The notes beneath the pieces were generated by a model. The model saw only the letters and a list, made by a program, of their open reading frames with translations, did no database searches and was not told the origin of the DNA. From the NCBI RefSeq assembly GCF_001403875.1, contig NZ_LN884299.1:1488117-1552116 (forward strand): DNA of 64,000 nucleotides, read 5' to 3'. The position numbers and the translations under genes were made by a program. Below are positions 36,206-45,007 of this stretch, one piece after another. The stretch is from Paenibacillus ihumii (GTDB lineage: Bacteria; Bacillota; Bacilli; Paenibacillales; Paenibacillaceae). The stretch's first letter is position 1. Each line of letters begins with the position of its first letter.

Positions 36206-36379
36206 TCGAGTAGCAAGATGAATGGAGCGTGGAACATCGCACGTCGGTATTTCAGTCTCGAATCCATGGAGAAAATCGTTAAAGGAGAGCACATCCACCA
36301 CGTTTTTGCAGAAGTAAATCCGGGTCATGCAACAGAAATTCATTTTACACCACTTGGCGGGACACTACCAAATATTTAG
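36206..36379 (+). pseudogene. C-terminal fragment, possibly of a polymorphic toxin
   Basis: An open 57-codon tail with no start of its own, reading ARRYFSLESMEKIVKGEHIHH then VFAEVNPGHATEIHFTPLGG and ending TLPNI. Polar, His-rich tails followed at once by small acidic genes are typical of toxin C-termini with immunity genes. I do not recognise the fold, so the toxin idea rests on context. Confidence 0.35.
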
Positions 36380-36398
36380 GTAACGGGGGCGAATAAAC

Positions 36399-36770
36399 AT
36401 GTCATTATTAAATGACGGTGAGAAAGTCGCTTTTTTAATTGAAATTTTAAATCGCCATATTCAAAAGCTCCCATGCGGTGATACCTTTAGAAATTATCTT
36501 GAATCCATATGTGGCGTTTTAAAGCACGATGATTTGTTTATCCAGAAAGCTGCGATTGCTAATAGTGAATTGTTTATAGAGGCTCTTTCTAATATTTTGA
36601 GCAACCAGATTACTATTAAACAGGCGATAGGTGCGTTAATAGCTGCATTCGATAAAGTTGGATATGTTGATTCAATGGACGTAGCAGCGATCATTCTTGA
36701 GTTTGAACAGCTTCTGAATCAAATGTCCATAGAAGAAGCTGAAAATTTATACAACAAGCATTGGAAGTAA
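36399..36770 (+). CDS. Small helical protein, possible immunity protein (123 residues)
   Basis: A 123-residue, acidic, all-helical protein beginning MSLLNDGEKVAFLIEILNRH and ending EEAENLYNKHWK. GGGGGCG lies nine bases upstream of its ATG. It starts 20 bp after the stop of the possible toxin tail. No family is recognised; an immunity role is an inference from position, size and charge. Confidence 0.5.
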   Translation: MSLLNDGEKVAFLIEILNRHIQKLPCGDTFRNYLESICGVLKHDDLFIQKAAIANSELFIEALSNILSNQITIKQAIGALIAAFDKVGYVDSMDVAAIILEFEQLLNQMSIEEAENLYNKHWK

Positions 36771-36791
36771 ATGAAATAGGAGTTGATACGT

Positions 36792-36992
36792 ATGGAAGAA
36801 GAACAATCGTTTATTTATCTCATTGATTATTTAGGATCATATTTGTCGGAACTAGAATTGGAACTTCAGAATAATCCTGATGATCTCTTTCTTCAAGGAA
36901 AAATAAAGGGTATTCAACTTTCCTTAAAATATATAAGAATGCACGAGTATAAGCGAAATGCCGGCCACTATATTGACATCGAGATTGATTAA
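36792..36992 (+). CDS. Small acidic protein of unknown function (66 residues)
   Basis: A 66-residue acidic protein (MEEEQSFIYLIDYLGSYLSE ... HYIDIEID) with AGGAG ten bases before the ATG, 21 bp after the preceding gene. A TTG three codons earlier is in frame but lies next to the ribosome site. Possibly a second immunity-type gene; no family recognised. Confidence 0.5.
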   Translation: MEEEQSFIYLIDYLGSYLSELELELQNNPDDLFLQGKIKGIQLSLKYIRMHEYKRNAGHYIDIEID

Positions 36993-37006
36993 TCCTATGT
37001 GTTTGA

Positions 37007-37306
37007 CCTACGGTCACGATCATCGGCAAAAAATATGACATAACCGTTCTGAAGCGGGGCGGGATTCTTGTCTCTCTGACGCAGCCTCCGTCCCAGGAGA
37101 ACGCTCAAAAGCATGGCGTTACCGCAAAATTCAACACCAAGTTCCCGACTTACAAGAATCTCCAGACCATCGCGCAATTGATTGCTGACGGCACGATCAA
37201 AGCGGAGATCGATTCCATATTCCCGTTAAGCCAATCAAACAAAGCACTGGAGAAAAGCGAAAGCCAACATGGTCGCGGAAGAATTTTGTTTCATATCAAC
37301 GCTTGA
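37007..37306 (+). pseudogene. C-terminal fragment of an MDR (zinc-type alcohol dehydrogenase/quinone oxidoreductase) protein
   Basis: The frame opens after a stop at 37004 and gives VLKRGGILVSLTQPPSQENA, then a segment ending ESQHGRGRILFHINA. This is the characteristic C-terminus of NADP-dependent medium-chain oxidoreductases (normally LKPGGRLVS ... HARGKIVL). The catalytic and nucleotide-binding parts are missing, so it is a remnant. It is GC-richer than the small genes before it. Confidence 0.7.
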
Positions 37307-37321
37307 ATGTCCTGTGACTCC

Positions 37322-37345
37322 AAGACCCCTTAATCCAGGGGTCTT
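37322..37345. terminator. Hairpin after the dehydrogenase remnant
   Basis: AAGACCCCT (37322-37330) pairs with AGGGGTCTT (37337-37345) and is followed by a short T-containing stretch. It is probably the terminator of the gene whose tail survives. Confidence 0.5.
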
Positions 37346-37499
37346 TCCATTTCTCCTCATCGTCGGAAAATTCGGTCGCCTCCTGCTCATCAGGAATCGT
37401 AAAGAGTTGCTTCGGTGCGTGTTCCATCGTCTTTTCTTGGAAGGATTCGACATATTCCACCATGGCAGAAAGGATGAGGGCGGTGGCGGCCATCGTTTG

Positions 37500-37770
37500 G
37501 GGACTGTGCGAGGCAGCGGTGTTTATCGCTGGACGGCGGCGGCTAACGCGATCGGCGTGCGACTCGGGCGATGGTAGAAGCTCATGTGCCCCGGCGTATG
37601 GCCGGGCGTGGGGATCACGTCGATGCCGCCGCCGAACGACAGCGTCTGAATCGACAGGTACCGCGGGCGTTTGTTCCAGCGCATGGCGGAACGCCTGCTC
37701 CGTCTCATCCAGCAGGCTGCCTGGCAGCGAGCGCGCCTGTTCGAAGAAAATAAAGTGTTAGACTGAGGTT
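37500..37770 (-). pseudogene. Frameshifted fragment of a metallo-beta-lactamase-fold hydrolase
   Basis: On the minus strand the segment reads DVIPTPGHTPGHMSFYH, the strand and metal-site region of MBL-fold hydrolases (xTPGHTPGH). The flanking frames are broken. Adjacent minus-strand DNA (37296-37493) codes for a Glu-rich tail (EYVESFQEKTMEHAPKQLF) that may come from another broken gene. Confidence 0.6.
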
Positions 37771-37783
37771 GTTGATTTGACAC

Positions 37784-38290
37784 CGTAATAGAGTTAAAAC
37801 GTTCAGAAAATCACCACAACCAAATAACCTGTTTATTGCATGTTGTTGTTCTGTGATAATGTCAAGTTCAGACGCTGTAACATGGAATGGTTAGGGATCC
37901 TTTATTAATTGCCGCTGTTCGACGGCAAATCAAAAATCAACCCATTCACACACAAAGAAACCCAAGACTTATTTTTTGAGCAGATCTTCGCTTTATGAAA
38001 ACGATGGATCGGTTCCATCGCTCGGATCATCCTAGTGATTATAGCAGTTTTAAACGTAACCGCTATTTGAGGTAGACGACGGTATACTCATAACTATTGT
38101 TGGTTTACCGTGGTTTTCAGGTTGACCAAGTAGACATAGTGGTCGAAATTCGAGGCCGATATGCCACTTATAATGATAAAGAATCCGATCAAACTCCATT
38201 TGTATGCCCGCCTCTCAAAGTCAGCCTCGTTCCGCTTACGCTAAAATTGCCCCCCTCGCATATTTTATATATTGGTTTGTAACATTTTTA
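37784..38290. other. Stretch without recognisable genes
   Basis: AT-rich DNA with no convincing frame. It contains a small TTGCCG/CGGCAA inverted repeat near 37907-37930 and the segment at 38100-38136 that resembles 34960-34998. Further downstream, around 38511-38590, TCCTTTC-C-CCCGAT occurs twice and has a counterpart near 35250. Confidence 0.5.
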
Positions 38291-38372
38291 GGACAAGACA
38301 AGGATCTTTCGAGATCAAGGTTTAGCCGTCTTCTCGAAGATCGCTTGTATCCAGTGACCACGCTTATTCACA
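38291..38372 (-). repeat. Hairpin-containing repeat, copy 2 (inverted partner of 34800-34881)
   Basis: Read on the minus strand it gives TAAGCGTGGTCACTGG followed by a hairpin with AAGCGATCTTCGAGA and TCTCGAAAGATC, in the same order as copy 1. Confidence 0.75.
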
Positions 38373-38601
38373 ATCATACTATACCAAAATCGCAATTTCA
38401 GTAAATTTCCAGGTGTATCTTCCTCATAATTTTCTGTGTCTCAACAAAGCTTATCGCTGCGCCCTGACGCATTACATGTGGTTTATCGAAGTTTTCTTTA
38501 AAACCGGCACTTTGTCCTTTCAACCCCGATACCTGGATCGATCGCAAATGCATTGGAGAAGCTCAAAGCGTCCTTTCGCCCCCGATTCATGAATCATTAG
38601 C

Positions 38602-38841
38602 TATACCAGGAGAAGTGCGGGTCAAAGATCGGATTCACTTGCAGAAGCGCTTGCTGGAGCAGTCGGTCCATCACGGTCGGGATACCAAGCAGCCGCACGC
38701 CGCCTCCGGGTTTGGGGATTTCCACACGTTTGACCGGTGAGGGTCTGTACGTTCCCGCAAGGAGCGGTTTTCACCGCTTCCCAGTGTAAGCTTGTAACTC
38801 CGTTATCGTTACGCCGTCCACCCCGGGGGCCGACGAGTGAG
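38602..38841 (-). pseudogene. Group II intron reverse transcriptase/maturase fragment
   Basis: The minus-strand translation gives APGVDGVTITELQAY, an in-frame TGA where Trp is usual, then TYRPSPVKRVEIPKPGGGVR and LLGIPTVMDRLLQQALLQV. These are the N-terminal RT0/RT1 regions of LtrA-type maturases. The catalytic YADD region and the ribozyme core are absent, so it cannot be active. It abuts, head to head, the ATPase fragment on the other strand. Confidence 0.8.
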
Positions 38842-39283
38842 CTGTACGAATCCTAGATCCTGGGGGAGACGCTCGGTCGTCTGGAGTACGCCGCTCACAG
38901 GCAGTGGTTCGCAGTCGTGACCGGCGATTGCGGAACCGGGAAGACAACGACAATTCGGCGTTTTGCGGATACGCTCGATGCCGCGAAGTTCAAGATGCTG
39001 TATCTGTCAGACTCTAAGCTGACGCCCAGGCATTTCTACAAGGGATTACTCGAACAACTCGGTTGCGAGTCGAAGTTTTATCGGGGGGACGCCAAGAGAC
39101 AGTTGCATCGGGAGATTGAGTTAATGCGCGGGATTCATGGCCTGCAGCCCGTCGTCGTCGTGGACGAAGCGCACCTGCTTGACCGAGAGATGCTAGAAGA
39201 GGTACGATTCCTGCTCAACTTTAAGATGAATGCTCAAAGCCCGATGGCGCTAATTCTTGTCGGACAAAGAGAGTTGTGGGAGC
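38838..39283 (+). pseudogene. Truncated transposon-type AAA ATPase (ExeA/TniB-like)
   Basis: Translation shows LGRLEYAAHRQWFAVVTGDC followed by Walker A GDCGTGKTTTIRRF, then Walker B VVVVDEAHLL and sensor LILVGQRELWERL. These are the hallmarks of the ATPase that works with DDE transposases of some insertion sequences. An in-frame TAG precedes the conserved LGETLGRLEY segment. The homology stops after RELWERL, with the C-terminal third replaced by unrelated sequence, so it is a broken gene. The partner transposase is absent. Confidence 0.75.
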
Positions 39284-39497
39284 GACTTGCATGGATATTC
39301 GCTCCAATCCTCTTGTTTACACTTAGGAAATCTTTCACCCTAAAGATGACGCCCATGCTGGGCGTACAGCGAATACACGCCGATACAACGCGGCTGGCAC
39401 TGAGTTGACTATGATAAAGCTGCATTAACGCAGCAATTATTTGATATTTTCTTGCTTTATCGCAGCATGAGTGTTATTGTATTGAAGAGGTGAGAGT

Positions 39498-39833
39498 ATG
39501 TCCGTGTTAGGCGACCGATTGAAAGAAAGTCGCGAAAAATGCGGCTTGAGTCTAAAAAAGGTAAATCAAATTACCGGCATAACAGATTCGAGACTCAGCA
39601 AGATGGAAAGAGGGCAAATTAATTGCACTCCTGATGATTTAAAAAAACTTGCCCGATTATACAATATTCAATTGATACCGCTTTATGTCCTGGCCGGTTA
39701 TTTGACTGAAGAGGACATTAGAGAATATCAATTTGTGTTTCGAGGTGTTTCATCTCTTGACGACGAGGAAAAGCAACTCATTCAAACACAGATCGATATT
39801 TTCAACAAAAAAGGGAAGGTTGAGCAGATATGA
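39498..39833 (+). CDS. XRE-family regulator of the restriction-modification module
   Basis: A 111-residue protein with a lambda-repressor-like HTH at about 5-62 (LGDRLKESREKCGLSLKKVN ... DSRLSKMERGQINCTPDDLKKLARLY) and a short C-terminal helix pair. AGAGGTGAGAG precedes the ATG. Its last codons overlap the start of the DNA methylase gene, the arrangement seen for controller proteins of type II restriction systems, which delay nuclease expression until DNA is methylated. GCTGC-ATTAAC-GCAGC (39419-39434) upstream is a possible operator. Confidence 0.8.
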   Translation: MSVLGDRLKESREKCGLSLKKVNQITGITDSRLSKMERGQINCTPDDLKKLARLYNIQLIPLYVLAGYLTEEDIREYQFVFRGVSSLDDEEKQLIQTQIDIFNKKGKVEQI

Positions 39834-40882
39834 TATTTAGACTTGGGGAATTGTTTTGTGGTCCTGGCGGCATCGCCTGGGGAGCCATAAATGCACGGAT
39901 AGATAATGACGCTTTTAGAATTGTACATCAGTGGGCAAATGACTATGATGCAGATACCTGTGAAACGTACAGATATAATATTTGCCCAGATGCACCTAAT
40001 ACTGTATACCATGAGGATATACGAAAACTCGATATGTCTAAATTAGCTCCAATTGATGCATTAGCGTTTGGATTCCCTTGCAATGATTACAGTGTTGTTG
40101 GTGAACAAAAAGGTATGGATGGTGTCTACGGCCCCTTATATTCCTATGGAGTCAAAGCTTTAAAGATTTTTAAACCACAGTGGTTTTTGGCGGAAAATGT
40201 AGGCGGACTTAGAAATGCAAATGATGGTAAGGCCTTCACAATGATCCTCAAAGAATTAAGAGAAGCCGGCTATACAATAACACCTCATCTGTATAAATTT
40301 GAAGAATATGGAATACCTCAGGCAAGGCATCGTATAATTATTGTTGGCATCCGGAACGATATCAACGTTGAATTCAAAGTTCCGTCAACAGCGCCTTATG
40401 CCCATATTGATAACACTTGCAGAAACGCAATAGAAAATCCTCCTATTCCAGAGGATGCGTATAACCACGAATTGACGAAACAATCTGCTACCGTTGTTAG
40501 AAGATTGCAACATATTCTCCCTGGGCAAAACGCATTCACAGCAGATCTTCCAGAAGATTTGCGGCTAAATGTTACAGGTGCAAAAATAAGCCAAATCTAT
40601 AAGAGACTTGATCCAACAAAGCCTTCCTATACAGTTACAGGGAGCGGCGGAGGCGGAACGCACATCTATCATTGGGAAGAGCCGCGGGCATTGACCAATA
40701 GAGAGCGTGCGAGATTACAGACATTCCCTGATAACTATAGATTCCTGGGAAGTAAGGAAAGTGTGCGCAAACAAATCGGTATGGCAGTACCTTGTCAAGG
40801 TGCGAAAATTATTTTCGAAGCAATCTTAAAATGCTTTGCTGGAATTGAATATGAAAGTGTTGCCCCAAGTATTAAAGAGTAA
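39830..40882 (+). CDS. DNA cytosine-5 methyltransferase
   Basis: A 350-residue C5 DNA methylase. The conserved blocks are visible in order: motif I ELFCGPGGIAWG, motif IV GFPCNDYSVVG with the catalytic Cys near residue 85, motif VI WFLAENVGG, motif VIII QARHRIIIVG, a short target-recognition region, motif IX TNRERARLQTFPDNYRF and motif X QIGMAVPCQGAK. It protects host DNA from the nucleases encoded on the opposite strand. A Vsr-type repair gene in the same module fits, since m5C deamination creates T:G mismatches. The recognition sequence cannot be read from the protein. Confidence 0.93.
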   Translation: MIFRLGELFCGPGGIAWGAINARIDNDAFRIVHQWANDYDADTCETYRYNICPDAPNTVYHEDIRKLDMSKLAPIDALAFGFPCNDYSVVGEQKGMDGVYGPLYSYGVKALKIFKPQWFLAENVGGLRNANDGKAFTMILKELREAGYTITPHLYKFEEYGIPQARHRIIIVGIRNDINVEFKVPSTAPYAHIDNTCRNAIENPPIPEDAYNHELTKQSATVVRRLQHILPGQNAFTADLPEDLRLNVTGAKISQIYKRLDPTKPSYTVTGSGGGGTHIYHWEEPRALTNRERARLQTFPDNYRFLGSKESVRKQIGMAVPCQGAKIIFEAILKCFAGIEYESVAPSIKE

Positions 40883-40933
40883 AAAATCAAGTTGCTTTGT
40901 TGTTGTTTCTCCAACAAAGCAACTGATTTTTTT
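40882..40933. terminator. Bidirectional terminator between methylase and nuclease genes
   Basis: AGTTGCTTTGTTG (40890-40902) and CAACAAAGCAACT (40912-40924) form a 13-bp stem with A-rich and T-rich flanks. It serves both convergent genes. Confidence 0.9.
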
Positions 40934-41888
40934 ACACATGGAAATCCATATAGTACTGCTCATCATCAATTTTATAAAAGGTAACATCCGTTCTTCCATA
41001 TTTCAACAAATCTTGCTTCGTGACGAATGCTCCATTCGCCAGACCCAAACGTTTTCGGAAATATTCTCCAAGTTGAGCATTGCTAAGAGGAGTTGTAATT
41101 GCCTTATTATTCTGTTGCTCTACCCTTAAAATGAGCGTATGACCGTCATCTGTAACTACAGTAAAATGCTGTTTATTAAGCGGAAAGAACCCCGTCCTTG
41201 CAATATGTGCAGGAAGACGTATGTAAGCTTGGTTTTTATTTCGGCCTTTACGCTGCCCCCAATTTAGTCCGGACTTTTCTCCAATATCCCCCTTACTCGT
41301 AAGAAGAGATAGTGATGCTGAGACAATCCCTTCTCCAGCCAGTTTGATTATGGGCTTGTTTTCAGCATCTAATATTTGATGTGTTGGACGTAGAACGATA
41401 TGGTCTTCGACCTCTGAGTGGTTACAATAAATGGATTTCGCCTCAACTTCCTCAAAAAATCGATAGGCTTCATCCGGATCACAGTATTCCATGATCTCTT
41501 TTCGCGATGAAACAAATGCGTTTTGTATGAAATCTGCAGAACCTGTATAAGCCAGCATTGGCGTTCCGCTCTTTAGCCAAATGTATAGATTCGCATGGAC
41601 TGGCGGATTTTCGCATACATAACTGCAAGTAAAACTCTCCACAACATTCAGATATTGCCTGCCATGGAGTTCTTTAAATCCTTCATGTATAGGAACACTA
41701 AGCCCGTCATAAGGAACCATTCCGATTACCAATGAAATATTGACAGAAGGCATATTCTGTTCTTGGAAACTCTTTATTAACCAGGACGCCATATTAGGAG
41801 TAGCATATCCACTTAATATCAGCAAAGTATCTGCTCCTTGAAGGGGAGGAGCAAACAAGACTCTATGCGCTATATTATTAGTGAACAT
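40932..41888 (-). CDS. NgoFVII/BfiI-like PLD-fold restriction protein with degenerate active site
   Basis: A 318-residue protein of the phospholipase-D-fold restriction family. Its N-terminal half carries the active-site region VHANLYIWLKSGTPMLAYTG with SAD after it: the histidine is kept, but the lysine of HxK is Asn and the later Asn of GSxN is Asp. A conserved Glu (RKEIMEY) remains. The C-terminal domain (FFPLNKQHFTVVTDDGH ... LGEYFRKRLGL ... LLKYGRTDV) resembles the C-terminus of the paralogue at 43775-44926. I infer a non-catalytic or weakly active partner that pairs with that paralogue. AGGAGGG lies upstream of the ATG. Confidence 0.78.
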   Translation of the reverse strand: MFTNNIAHRVLFAPPLQGADTLLILSGYATPNMASWLIKSFQEQNMPSVNISLVIGMVPYDGLSVPIHEGFKELHGRQYLNVVESFTCSYVCENPPVHANLYIWLKSGTPMLAYTGSADFIQNAFVSSRKEIMEYCDPDEAYRFFEEVEAKSIYCNHSEVEDHIVLRPTHQILDAENKPIIKLAGEGIVSASLSLLTSKGDIGEKSGLNWGQRKGRNKNQAYIRLPAHIARTGFFPLNKQHFTVVTDDGHTLILRVEQQNNKAITTPLSNAQLGEYFRKRLGLANGAFVTKQDLLKYGRTDVTFYKIDDEQYYMDFHV

Positions 41889-41903
41889 ACATGACTTGCC
41901 CTC

Positions 41904-43763
41904 CTACACTTCAGAATTATCTTCAACTACATCATAATATATGATACCGTGAGGAAGTTTAATATTAGGTACCCAAAGAGCTTTTCCGCCCCATCCCTTA
42001 GTTCCAGTGACTTGATACATAGTGAGGACGATTTTATCTATGAATGCGCCTCCCAATTTCCAATCATTAGGAGACAATAATGCGCCTGTTCCCTGCGCCA
42101 CATTCCTTTCTCTACGAACTATTAAAATACCCTGACCAGCAGGTTGCTCAGAAAGAATAGCATCAATTACAGAGAGGAACGCACTCAATTTGAAGTCTGG
42201 ACTCGGTACAATATGCGTCAATATCTCCTTAATCAATCTCAGATTTACTTGATAGTATGGTTCATCATCGGAGAAATGTTCTAACAGCTTTGAAATATCC
42301 TCGATTGTATCATTATCTGGATAAAACGGGAAATAGTTTGTTCCTCCCGAGATAACTCCCACGTGTTTATTATCAAGCACATTCTTTCTGGTTGGATTAA
42401 TTCCATCAGGATAGTAGATTTTTATTTTTTCTATCCCTTGCTCTATCTGAGCGATGATGGAATTGTTAGTGGCATTGATATCCGAAAACAATTTATAAAG
42501 ATGTTCTTCTATAAATATCTTCATCATGCCGGGATCTCTGTCATAACCGAACATTCGACTATGTTGCCACATAGTGTCAGCCTGCGGATTCTTACTTGTT
42601 CTTGTGTAATAAATTGTTTGCAAGCCTGGGAAAGTGACACCTCGGCCAAGGGTATTCCCGCCGATGATAAAATTACAACCTCGTTCATATTCAACACTTT
42701 CAACATCTGTTTTGCCGTTCATCACAAGGATTTTTATACCGTTATTTTTCACCAAGTCCTTGGCAATCTTGCAGATATTGTCGAACGGAAGTTTTTCGCT
42801 TTTCTTGGGTTCTAGTGTTGCATACTGAACTTCCAATTCTGCAATAAAATCATCATCGATATGTTCTGCACACCATCTTAGTTCTTTTATTACTTCGTCT
42901 GCAAAACGCTGATGGACAGCTTGACGTACACTTGGATGTAAAAGACAATTTGACACTTTTCCGCCGGTTCCAATTATCTGCGCAGAAACAGCAAGATGGC
43001 GTGTAACAACATTTCGTGTTGGCCGCTTAATGTTTTCAAGAAAATCAATACAATCAGGTTTCTTTCCGCTAGTCGGAAAGAAAAAATCCCCGCCTAGATA
43101 ACCATCTCCAGGCTGGAAGTAATATGAAAAATAAGGATGCCAGCCTGAAGCAAGTGTCTGCAATAAGATAGCTTGCGGAGTAGCAGTAACCTGCAGATAC
43201 AAACTGCTAGATGCGCCATTCTTTATAGAATCCAAATACCTATTAATCGACGACTGGCCATTGCGGTTTACAAGCGTGTTCAATGAAGCGGCATCTGCCT
43301 CATCGTCAACAATAAAGAGCGGATTACCCTTCATAAAGCCCGTAGAGTTAAATACATTCGCCCATAGCCTCAGCACTCTGGCATTTTTTTTGAGAACAAC
43401 AATCGCTGGTTTGACAAGGCTATTCTCAATAAACAACCCTGAATCGTTTTCGCCGCAAATACAAAATCCGTCCAAATCGTCTCTGACACGTTTCAAGGTT
43501 TGTTGTTGCAAAACAACATTATCTGTTGTAAGCAAGACAAATGCCGGGAAACCAAGGTCCGCCGCTTTGCACATGATGCCAAACATTTGGCCCGTTTTTC
43601 CTGATTGTACATTGCCAAACAATAAACCAATCTCATGGCTTGTAAATGAGAAATTGCGAATATGTTGATTGCCAATATCTTCAGCAGTTCTAGCTATGGA
43701 CTCCGCCAATTTTGCATTGCCTCGGTTCGTGATCTTTTGAAGGTATGTTTTTAAATAACGCAT
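41904..43763 (-). CDS. Z1-domain ATPase/helicase-like protein of the defence module
   Basis: A 619-residue P-loop protein. Walker A LLFGNVQSGKTGQ (about 46-58), DDEADAASL (Walker B, about 156), VTATPQA (motif III-like) and a C-terminal Z1 domain with FIIGGNTLGRGVTFPGL, YYTRTSKNPQADTMWQHSRM and FGYDRD. Z1 proteins are superfamily-2-like ATPases found in restriction gene clusters with C5 methylases and Vsr-like nucleases, probably coupling ATP hydrolysis to DNA translocation or sensing. ATG 43763 is chosen for its GAGAGGTG site, 12 bp after the preceding nuclease stop. The flanking genes on both sides encode PLD-fold nucleases, so all three form one minus-strand operon. Confidence 0.85.
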   Translation of the reverse strand: MRYLKTYLQKITNRGNAKLAESIARTAEDIGNQHIRNFSFTSHEIGLLFGNVQSGKTGQMFGIMCKAADLGFPAFVLLTTDNVVLQQQTLKRVRDDLDGFCICGENDSGLFIENSLVKPAIVVLKKNARVLRLWANVFNSTGFMKGNPLFIVDDEADAASLNTLVNRNGQSSINRYLDSIKNGASSSLYLQVTATPQAILLQTLASGWHPYFSYYFQPGDGYLGGDFFFPTSGKKPDCIDFLENIKRPTRNVVTRHLAVSAQIIGTGGKVSNCLLHPSVRQAVHQRFADEVIKELRWCAEHIDDDFIAELEVQYATLEPKKSEKLPFDNICKIAKDLVKNNGIKILVMNGKTDVESVEYERGCNFIIGGNTLGRGVTFPGLQTIYYTRTSKNPQADTMWQHSRMFGYDRDPGMMKIFIEEHLYKLFSDINATNNSIIAQIEQGIEKIKIYYPDGINPTRKNVLDNKHVGVISGGTNYFPFYPDNDTIEDISKLLEHFSDDEPYYQVNLRLIKEILTHIVPSPDFKLSAFLSVIDAILSEQPAGQGILIVRRERNVAQGTGALLSPNDWKLGGAFIDKIVLTMYQVTGTKGWGGKALWVPNIKLPHGIIYYDVVEDNSEV

Positions 43764-43774
43764 CGTCGCACCTC

Positions 43775-44926
43775 TCACTCATTCAAAGCCATTGTTTCAA
43801 ACGATAACATCCACACATCAAGCTCGGATCCGTCTTCATCCAAAGCTTTTTGGTCAGTTTTTGAAAGCACAAGGCTATCGCAACCGTACTCTCGTAACAT
43901 TTCTTTCGTAATCATTCCCTTTCGATCTGTATCTGCTTGGGTATCGTTAACAGGTGTTACAAGTCCTGCAGCAGCAAGTCTGCCTTTAATCCAACGGCCA
44001 AGTATGAGTTCATCTCCGACGGCGCTGAACTGTTTATTGCCATCACTCGTAGTATGCGCCTTAAACCAATAGCCATCGTCGGTAACGACAAAAAATGCCT
44101 TGTTCTTTTCCGGGTATCCTGGGGCGCGAGTTATTTCTTTACTCACGGTTAACTGAGTCTCGTACCAATCACGGGATTTTCTCTTGCTTCGCGGTGCTGC
44201 ATAGCAAACATTAATATTTGATTTCGTATAATGCTTCCCATCATCCATATGCCGCTCATCATAAGCAGGAACTTTTAACGGCAGTACAAAGGAAACTCCT
44301 GTTTTATGCTTTTCATAAAGCTGTACAGCTGTTGGAGGAAGTTGAGTTACTGTATCGATGCCGCTAAGTGATGTATTTACTTCCCTTATTAGTGACATTC
44401 CTTTAATATGGTCAATATTAGAAGAGCAATTATCTTCTTTAAGCCTTTCAATAAACTCCGCGATTTTTCTGCATTCGGCAGAATCGTCAGTAAACGAAGA
44501 GATTTCATACTGTCGGCGATTACTGGCCTCCAGTTTAATCGCTCCTAAGTTTGCAGAACCAATAATCGCGGAAAAAGGCTTTCCATCATGATAAAAGCAG
44601 TATAACTTGCCGTGATACTTAAATGCTTTTACAATCCTTATTTCGCCAATACCAGCCTCTTGCCATTTCCTGTTCAGTTTAAGCGCGCAATTATATGATC
44701 CTTCCGGCATTCCTTCTATGAAGTACATACCAATAGTAAGGCATATACTCGATACATTGTGTTTTTCAACCAGAAGGTCAAGTTCTTCTAAAGCTGCGCG
44801 TGATACATAACCAACCGCAATATCCACACGATCTGATTTTGCAATTTGCTCATGAAAACAGTCAATAAATGTATCTTGACCTTCGGTTGTACCAAGGGGC
44901 AAAATATTTGAGTATAACAGTTTCAT
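43775..44926 (-). CDS. NgoFVII/BfiI-like PLD-fold restriction endonuclease (intact active site)
   Basis: A 383-residue protein. The active site reads KAFKYHGKLYCFYHDGKPFS followed by AIIGSANLGAI, giving HxK, GSxN and a following Glu (RRQYEIS), the set used by BfiI-type nucleases that cut without metal through a histidine intermediate. The C-terminal half contains a presumptive recognition domain (FFVVTDDGYWFKAHT ... LGRWIKGRLAAAGLVTP ... MLREYGCDSL) shared with the paralogue at 40932-41888. ATG 44926 (MKLLYSNILPLG) has GGAG correctly spaced; the frame is open 27 codons further upstream but without a site. It is first of the three-gene minus-strand operon. Confidence 0.82.
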   Translation of the reverse strand: MKLLYSNILPLGTTEGQDTFIDCFHEQIAKSDRVDIAVGYVSRAALEELDLLVEKHNVSSICLTIGMYFIEGMPEGSYNCALKLNRKWQEAGIGEIRIVKAFKYHGKLYCFYHDGKPFSAIIGSANLGAIKLEASNRRQYEISSFTDDSAECRKIAEFIERLKEDNCSSNIDHIKGMSLIREVNTSLSGIDTVTQLPPTAVQLYEKHKTGVSFVLPLKVPAYDERHMDDGKHYTKSNINVCYAAPRSKRKSRDWYETQLTVSKEITRAPGYPEKNKAFFVVTDDGYWFKAHTTSDGNKQFSAVGDELILGRWIKGRLAAAGLVTPVNDTQADTDRKGMITKEMLREYGCDSLVLSKTDQKALDEDGSELDVWMLSFETMALNE

Positions 44927-45007
44927 TAAGATACTCCATCTCCTTACATCGATTTGTCTTTTTGTAATCTCTGTTTCCTCACCAGCATCGCAATTAACAG
45001 CCCACAA

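Noticed and set aside
35904..36242. 113-codon minus-strand frame
   Set aside because: It has no ribosome site and no recognisable motifs, and lies among degraded sequence.
38602..38841. Functional group II intron
   Set aside because: Only the first part of the maturase remains, with an internal stop; no YADD motif, maturase domain or ribozyme domain V was found nearby.
39830..44926. DISARM-type defence system
   Set aside because: A C5 methylase and PLD-fold proteins occur in DISARM, but the DUF1998 protein and the DrmA-type helicase are absent; the ATPase here is of the Z1 type.
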